A DNA stretch of 64,000 bases from assembly GCA_029204225.1 (NCBI GenBank), contig CM055096.1, forward strand, positions 77,820,292 to 77,884,291, given 5' to 3'. Both the position numbers and the translations under genes were made by a program. Below, piece by piece: positions 58,516 through 64,000 of the stretch (positions within the stretch are counted from its first letter, which is position 1; every line of letters begins with the position of its first letter). Origin of the DNA: Diphasiastrum complanatum. Its lineage: Eukaryota; Streptophyta; Lycopodiopsida; Lycopodiales; Lycopodiaceae. The notes below the pieces were generated by a model. The model made no database searches and had not been told where the DNA came from. It was given only the letters and a program-made list of their open reading frames with translations.

Positions 58516-59600
58516 GATAGATTCAGATTGGTGGTGGCACTTTACGAAAAGTTATTCTGATAGACCATCATCACTAGATCTAGGAAGATCAAGCTAAATC
58601 AAGCTAGATCCATCAAGATTCGGCCAGATCTGACAAGATCTGGAAATCCATCAGGATCCAAGAAGGATCTAGATCTAGATGGGATCAAAAAGAAAGCAGA
58701 TCATCAGATTATGCCAATAAGTCCCCTGAAATTGCAGATCAGAGACCTCGATCTCAGCAACTATGGAAAATTAAAGGCAAAATTCAACTAAAACTGATGG
58801 AACTGTTACCAATTATCCATCATAACTTTCAGAGAACTACCAACAGTCAGATCAAGCATGGATGAAGCTGATTACCAGTTTGCAAAAGTTGTAAATCAGA
58901 GAATCTCAAGATCTCGTCAAAAAGCACTCTAAAAGAGCACTTTTTTCATGATTTTTAGAGATCCCCTGGAAGATAGCTCTTGAAACTTGGACAATCACTA
59001 GATCTGACCCAGACGCATTCCTTAAAATCTCTGCGAGATTTCTTGATGGAAGAATCATCATCTTTTAGTATGTGCGTGGGATCCCAGAAGCTGGATCTTC
59101 AAAACCCTCGTAGAGCATCAAGATCATCCTACCAACCCTCGCAAGGTGCCTAATTGAAATCAGAGCAGTGAAATTAGCCTGCCTACATGGTCTAATCTGA
59201 AAATCCAATCACAGGAACAAGTTGTGTGAGAGATCACTTTCTGTGAAAGTTGAATCCTCGTAGACAGTCTGAACCCTCGCAGAACCTTCACAGGGCAGTC
59301 AAATCACCTTTTGAACTCTCACAGACTTCGCTGAGGTCTTAAAATTTTGTGAGAAAGGTCCATGCCAAAATTTGGGTGGAACTGAACAAGGAAAAGTGGA
59401 TTTCACCTAATATGCACTCTAAATTCCGCTATATAAGGGCTGATTTCGAGTCATTTGTCACCTTTGCTGGCAAAGCTCTGCTCAAATTTTCACTAACAGT
59501 TCTTACCATCCAACACTCGTTATTCAGAGTTTTTTGTCGTTCCCACATCTTTTTACCTTTTCCACCGTTTTTCTTACTTTTTTGCCCTTTAAACTATCAC
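58516..59600 (+). other. Region between pol and the extra open frame
   Basis: No protein text is seen. The first 400 bp (58570-58922) have an inverted copy at 52735-53060. A TATA-like CTATATAAGGGCTG lies at about 59430, about 175 bp before the open frame at 59608, so this stretch may hold a promoter. A related structure is known for plant gypsy elements of the Athila/Tat type, which carry additional frames after pol; whether that applies here is inference. Confidence 0.45.
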
Positions 59601-59607
59601 TGCTAAC

Positions 59608-60453
59608 ATGGCCTCCTCACCCTCTGAAGACTTTGGCACCAAGCAGGTGATCCAGCGTGAAATCCCCGATGCCACACAGATTTGGCCCTTACTCTCTAAT
59701 GCTCTTATCCAACCATGGCTACAGACAGTAGGCCCGCTTCTTGAAACAATGGGATTTTTCCCGGCGCTTTTGCATTCTGAGATTAACATGGGCCTCGCCC
59801 TTCACACTTACGCCACCTGGGAAGCGTCGAAGACATGCTTCCACTTCCTGTACCAAGGTACCACGTACAAGGTCAGGATTAACGCAAACTCGATGGTCAC
59901 CATTGGCATTATGTCCAGTGACCGTCAACCCATCTCCCATCATCAGACAAAAATCTTGATCAAACCTTTTGTCATCCAAACTGCACCAGAAATCCCAATC
60001 CAGACTAACAATGGTTACCTAATAGATGCTATCGTGGAACCCGTCATTCAAGCGGATGCGCATCTATTGAATAACTTTCTATTTCGCAAGGACAGAATCC
60101 AGTCCAAGTTGTTGAGTCAGATAGTGGAATCTTTTTTGGAATTCCCTAGCTCCTCAGTTGTGCCATACGACTGGCATAGCTTCCTCATTTGCAAACTAAC
60201 CATCTCCATTAAACCCAACAACTGTGAGCGTATTGCAATAGGCCCCCTGTTGTGTAATTTTGTCTGTGCACTTCTCGAAGCAAAAGCGCAGGGTTTCCAC
60301 CACTCCACTCTTTTGTCTTCCATCGTGCCGCACACTAACCTCTATCTGCCATCTCAAGCATCCACCTCCTCCCAACTTGCAGTTACTGACGCAACAGCCA
60401 GCAAACGAATGCATGGCGCTTCCTCTTCATCTTCATCTCCATCTACTCCCTGA
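59608..60453 (+). CDS. Uncharacterised element-borne protein, 281 codons
   Basis: An intact frame starts MASSPSEDFGTKQVIQREIP in a good plant context (AACATGGCC). It has a mixed hydrophobic domain (LIQPWLQTVGPLLETMGFFP, then YKVRINANSMVTIGIMSSDR, DAIVEPVIQADAHLLNNFLF, PYDWHSFLICKLTISIKPNN and RIAIGPLLCNFVCALLEAKA) and a Ser-rich tail ending SSSSSPSTP. The composition recalls a plant transposon-associated domain found near gag or in extra frames, but I cannot name it safely. It lies after gypsy J pol and before an LTR at 62751, in the same orientation, so it is probably carried by that element. It has no signal peptide. Confidence 0.5.
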   Translation: MASSPSEDFGTKQVIQREIPDATQIWPLLSNALIQPWLQTVGPLLETMGFFPALLHSEINMGLALHTYATWEASKTCFHFLYQGTTYKVRINANSMVTIGIMSSDRQPISHHQTKILIKPFVIQTAPEIPIQTNNGYLIDAIVEPVIQADAHLLNNFLFRKDRIQSKLLSQIVESFLEFPSSSVVPYDWHSFLICKLTISIKPNNCERIAIGPLLCNFVCALLEAKAQGFHHSTLLSSIVPHTNLYLPSQASTSSQLAVTDATASKRMHGASSSSSSPSTP

Positions 60454-62704
60454 AGACGCACCACCACCACCGCAATAACGACTCCATCAGCCACCGCCAC
60501 TTCTTCTTCCGTGCAACACTCCACTCCGGTCTTCGTTGTTACTACCCCTCTTTCTGTTCCATCCACAATTGTTTCTATTTCCATTCATGTTTTCTCTGTT
60601 GATATCACTCCCATTTCTGTTCCATTATTCAATACTCCGTCCATCACCATCGCATCCTCCATCACTCCTGTAGTCATTGTTTCTCCCCTCACATTTAATC
60701 CCTATGATTCTCAGTTGTCTCTCGACACTGTAACGAGGATGCAAGTCATCAATTTCTCATCCCCATGCCGGACCCTTTCTGCTCCATCCTTGCCTTCCTC
60801 CATACTCCACACCACACTTTAGTTCCCCTCTGTTCCTCCCATCCTCTCGTTTGGACAAACCGTCCTCAACCCCGTTTTCACTATTGCTTCTCGCACCTCA
60901 CCTGTTTCGCCTCCAAAGGTTGCCGAGGGCAATTAACCGTTGCCTGATGACACATTTGTTCAAACCATTTTCATACCATCGCTAGATCGGACTGATCCCA
61001 CCGCCCTAGATGACATCAGGTCCAATGAGAACCTCATTGAAGACAATGACGACGGAACTCCACAAGTCGTCAGGGCCGATACAACAAAAGCCCCTACAGT
61101 GCCAGTGTATCGGCTGCTCCCACAGACTTAACGATGACTTAACTTAAGATATCTTGGAGGTAGTAGCAGCCAAAGCTATTTTGAAAAATAGGGTACTACA
61201 CCTGGCAACAAGCAACACACAACTGTGGGCGGAACTCACGAAGCTACAACACGAGCAAATTCTAGATGAACAACATGAACTAGAAGGGCACCGGGAGATT
61301 GCCAAGCTGTAGCAGAAGGAGGAGGGCCTCAATCTATACATCCAAAGCCTTTCCAAAGCGTTGACAGAGGCCTCCATGAAGGTGCAAGAGCTTCAATCCG
61401 AAGCATCCCAACAACTTGCTCCACTCCAGATGTGACTACAAATTTACGAAGCAGAGAATATGCGCCTGGGGGCGGAAGTCAAAGCCCTACAAAGTGAAAA
61501 GATCGTCTGGTTAGCTCAACCTGCAACAGAATCAAGGCCGCTATCTGAATCAAAGATGAATCTCTTTAGGCGTCAGGTGCAGGTCTATAGCCAAACATTA
61601 AACAACTATCAGACAAAATTTGATAAATATCGGGCAAGCGCAACTCACGAGCTCGCCTAGGCCCAACAAGCCCTCAAGGCTTTCCAATAGTTCATGGAGA
61701 AGAAGGCATATCCCACCCTATGGTGATTCCACTGCCACTTGTTTTTGACGCTGTACAGGCCAGTACAAGCCAGGACCAAATCCAGCAAGTAGCAGGGAGA
61801 TTCAGTCAAGATCAAGGGTCCGAAGGCCAAGACCAAGTACCAACAGCAACGGGTGCTGAGACGCGAGACCCAGGCCAAGGCGCAAGTACCAGCCAAAGCC
61901 AAGAAGAAGGACAGGCAACATCATCCAGAGGTTCGCACACCATATCTGTCAACCGGGCCTTCCGAAGACCAAAGTCAGTGGAGAACAAAATAAATAAATT
62001 CCTATCAAAGTATCCCCATGAGTCACCAAGAGATAGTTGACAGATATCGTTCTCAGCTCAGACAATAAAGGGCAAGGAGCTGCGAGCATTACCCGCCCGC
62101 GGCATCAACTATTTGAAAGAGACCCTGCGGCCATCAAGGCCTATGTGACAAGTCCGCAACAATTACGGGTGAACGCGCACTTCCTGCCATGCACACGACG
62201 ATTCAAATGGGCGAAATGTGACACCCCTCTAGACAAAATCACAATTCAAAATTTCAATTGGCCGATCATTCCATCAGAGTACGGTTGGGCTACAGATGTA
62301 GATGCCAAAAGGGCTCTCACCTATTCACCAATAACTACTTCAACTGCCCTGATCCAACAGTCCGCGCGGTAGCCACTTACGCCCAGGACTTAGAGCATTT
62401 AATGGGCATTGAAACAAAATGGGACAATTTTCTCCCCCCCATATTCTTTGATTCGAATAAGGCGCTAGCTTCCAACAAAGTCGAAGATCAGCTGCCAGTC
62501 GCTTGTGCGTATTATCAAGCTGCCCTTCTTGGCGATCCATGGACATGTAGATTCCAAGCGTGGGTCGACCAAGATTGGCTGACAGGAGTCCACAAGTCCC
62601 TTCACATGCCCAAGGACTTGAAGAAACTGGACCGCCTCAACTTTATGGAATACATCATGACCTGCCTGATCCAACAGAGGCAGGCCAAGAAGACTCTTTA
62701 CTGA
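60454..62704 (+). pseudogene. Continuation of the element-borne protein, with coiled coil
   Basis: Plus-strand text continues in changing frames: a Ser/Thr/Pro-rich part (60511-60947, PLSVPSTIVSISIHVFSVDI), an acidic linker (DDIRSNENLIEDNDDG, near 61010), a coiled coil (about 61150-61660: NTQLWAELTKLQHEQILDEQ, LYIQSLSKALTEASMKVQEL, GAEVKALQSEKIVWLAQPAT), a Gln/Ser-rich part (61720-62036) and a C-terminal domain (TKWDNFLPPIFFDSNKALAS, VACAYYQAALLGDPWTCRFQ, DLKKLDRLNFMEYIMTCLIQ) ending at 62704. At least four frame changes or stops separate the parts. Together with 59608-60453 it would be a protein of about 1000 residues. No enzyme motif is visible. Confidence 0.5.
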
Positions 62705-62750
62705 ACCGGCAGAGTGCCGAGGGACTGGCACTACTTCAAGCCGTGGGTCC

Positions 62751-63391
62751 TGTTGGGGGTATTCCCAACGAATTGTAAACAAATAAAATTGACCAATAAA
62801 ATGTGTTGCGAGGGCATGGCATCCTGCGCATATAAGCCCATGGCCCAATGGGCACGCAAGCTTAAGTGTAAATGAAATAAAATAGACTTGGGCCTTTCAA
62901 TTAAAATAAAATTATAGGCCCAAAGTCATTTTTAGACTTAGAGATTACTTTTTATAATTGGGTCCAAATTGGGACTCACATGAATCTTGTGAACTTCAAT
63001 GTACTTTTTGTGGACCCTTGGATCAAGTTGGGTCCAAGATGAATGGATATGATCAATGTAATTATTGGCCAATAGGATTTTGGGGCAAGGGCCTTCCCCA
63101 TTTTATAAAAAGACACCATTTGTACTCTATTTTCATGCTTAATAGAGAGGAGGAGACTCTATCATTTTGAGAGCTCAAGCATCCTCATTTGCTAATTACT
63201 CTTGCTTATGCTATTGTTGTGATTGCTTGTTATTTCCATTTCCCATGTTTTTTGGTTTATGCTAGTTAAGGTTTTTCCATAAGCAATGAAATTGAGCATT
63301 TGAGCTAACCTCCATCTCACCTCTATCTCTTTTTTTCTTCTCTCTTCTCTTTCCTCTTCCTCTTCTATTCTATCCTTTATCTTCTCCAACA
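62751..63391 (+). repeat. 3' LTR of the gypsy I/J element
   Basis: It starts TGTTGGGGGTATTCCC and ends TTCTCCAACA, giving inverted ends TGTTGG and CCAACA, length about 641 bp. A TATA box (TTTATAAAAAGACACC near 63100) lies inside. The first 250 bp are matched in inverted orientation at 50641-50888. No polypurine tract is obvious just upstream. The flank after it (TTCAA) does not match that of the other copy (TGATT). Confidence 0.65.
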
Positions 63392-63561
63392 TTCAAGATG
63401 AAGTTAGTTTAGGGAGAGTAGAGTTAGTTTGAGTAGTGTTAGGGGAGGTAGAGTTAGACAAAAAGTAGGAAACTAACTAAAAGTTGCATAGTTAGGTACC
63501 TATCTAGTGAACTAACCCTTGTTGATAGGCGGGAGGGCTATACTATGCAAGATCTACAACC

Positions 63562-63999
63562 CTACAATTTGGACTTTAAAGCCTTGGATATGACACTAAA
63601 AACCCGATCTATGTCTTCATGTGTGTGGCCAACCAAAAGAAATCTCATTTCTACCTTTTGGAAGATGTTATGTGCCACTAACATACAACAAAGACCAAAA
63701 ATAAATTTGTTCTTGTTCTCCCTCCAATAATTGTCAGCTTGAATACGTAAGATCGGAGGTAAGTTACCACATGATGCTTGTACCTTTCTTATTGCTCGCA
63801 TTATTGATGTGGCAACTTGATTGCTATCATGAGCATGCAAGGTATCAATCCAAACATCATAGAGCAACTTGAATCCATGAACCAATACCCCACAAACATG
63901 TGTTTTCAAAAATTGATTCCCCTCTAATCTGGGAGGAGTCTTATTGAAACGGGATAATGTTGTTGTATTTTGATCCATTCCATCAATGATAAGACACAA
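63562..63999 (-). pseudogene. DUF7869-like protein, central part
   Basis: The minus-strand frame enters from beyond the window and reads MCLIIDGMDQNTTTLSRFNK, THVCGVLVHGFKLLYDVWID, LPPILRIQADNYWRENKNKF, then VAHNIFQKVEMRFLLVGHTH and HEDIDRVFSVISKALKSKL. The Asp-Asn-x-x-x-Glu-Asn block and the HTHEDID block are the hallmarks I associate with the DUF7869 family, a widespread transposase-like domain of unknown function (family name from memory). The frame ends at a stop or splice site near 63562 and the sequence then runs 170 bp to the LTR at 63391. It may be the other half of the gene whose C-terminus is at 50889-51830. Confidence 0.65.
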
Positions 64000-64000
64000 G

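Noticed and set aside
62751-63999. Idea that the LTR and DUF7869 piece form a single gene with promoter at 63100
   Set aside because: The TATA box points to the plus strand while the coding text is on the minus strand.

Overview
This is nuclear DNA from a land plant with a large, repeat-rich genome. The evidence is: BAHD acyltransferase with a GT-AG intron; plant-type Ty1/copia and Ty3/gypsy retroelements primed by initiator tRNA-Met; a CACTA (TNP2-like) transposase; and long terminal repeats (LTRs) full of mutated CpG sites. The species cannot be named from the sequence. A fern, lycophyte or gymnosperm seems at least as likely as a flowering plant, because of the DUF7869-like gene and the low gene density, but that is inference. 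Almost the whole window is retroelement layered on retroelement; only one host gene looks intact.

Layout. 1-6284: a decayed minus-strand copia element (A), inserted in the integrase of a plus-strand copia element (B, 6285-7479). 7480-20930: two minus-strand copia elements of one family (C and D) in an LTR-body-LTR-body-LTR tandem that shares the middle LTR; D also holds a 653-bp foreign insert and an 0.8-kb internal duplication. 20931-24300: a decayed minus-strand CACTA transposase, interrupted by D. 26520-29030: a 2.5-kb near-perfect palindrome made of two head-to-head copies of a retroelement LTR + primer binding site (PBS) + leader. 30144-35570: fragments of copia (G, plus), gypsy (E, minus) and copia (F, minus). 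36095-36960: a degenerate minisatellite. 37164-41971: a structurally complete non-autonomous LTR element with a perfect 5-bp target duplication and no recognisable protein gene. 42890-44530: a two-exon BAHD acyltransferase gene. 45950-63391: a nested and apparently inverted gypsy complex (H and I/J). It carries three separate inverted repeat pairs, a reverse transcriptase block facing away from its integrase, and an unusual extra open region (59608-62704) downstream of pol. The complex lies between two oppositely oriented pieces of a DUF7869-like gene (50889-51830 and 63562-63999).

Function. The BAHD enzyme is the only feature likely to serve the plant, as a cytosolic acyl-CoA-dependent acyltransferase of specialised or cell-wall/cuticle metabolism. 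The most interesting structures are the 26.5-29.0 kb palindrome (two inward-facing LTR promoters, a good source of hairpin or double-stranded RNA), the compact non-autonomous element at 37-42 kb, and the rearranged gypsy complex with its uncharacterised 3' open region. No RNA genes, CRISPR arrays or bacterial-type operons were found. Most retroelement genes carry stops or frameshifts and are called as pseudogenes.
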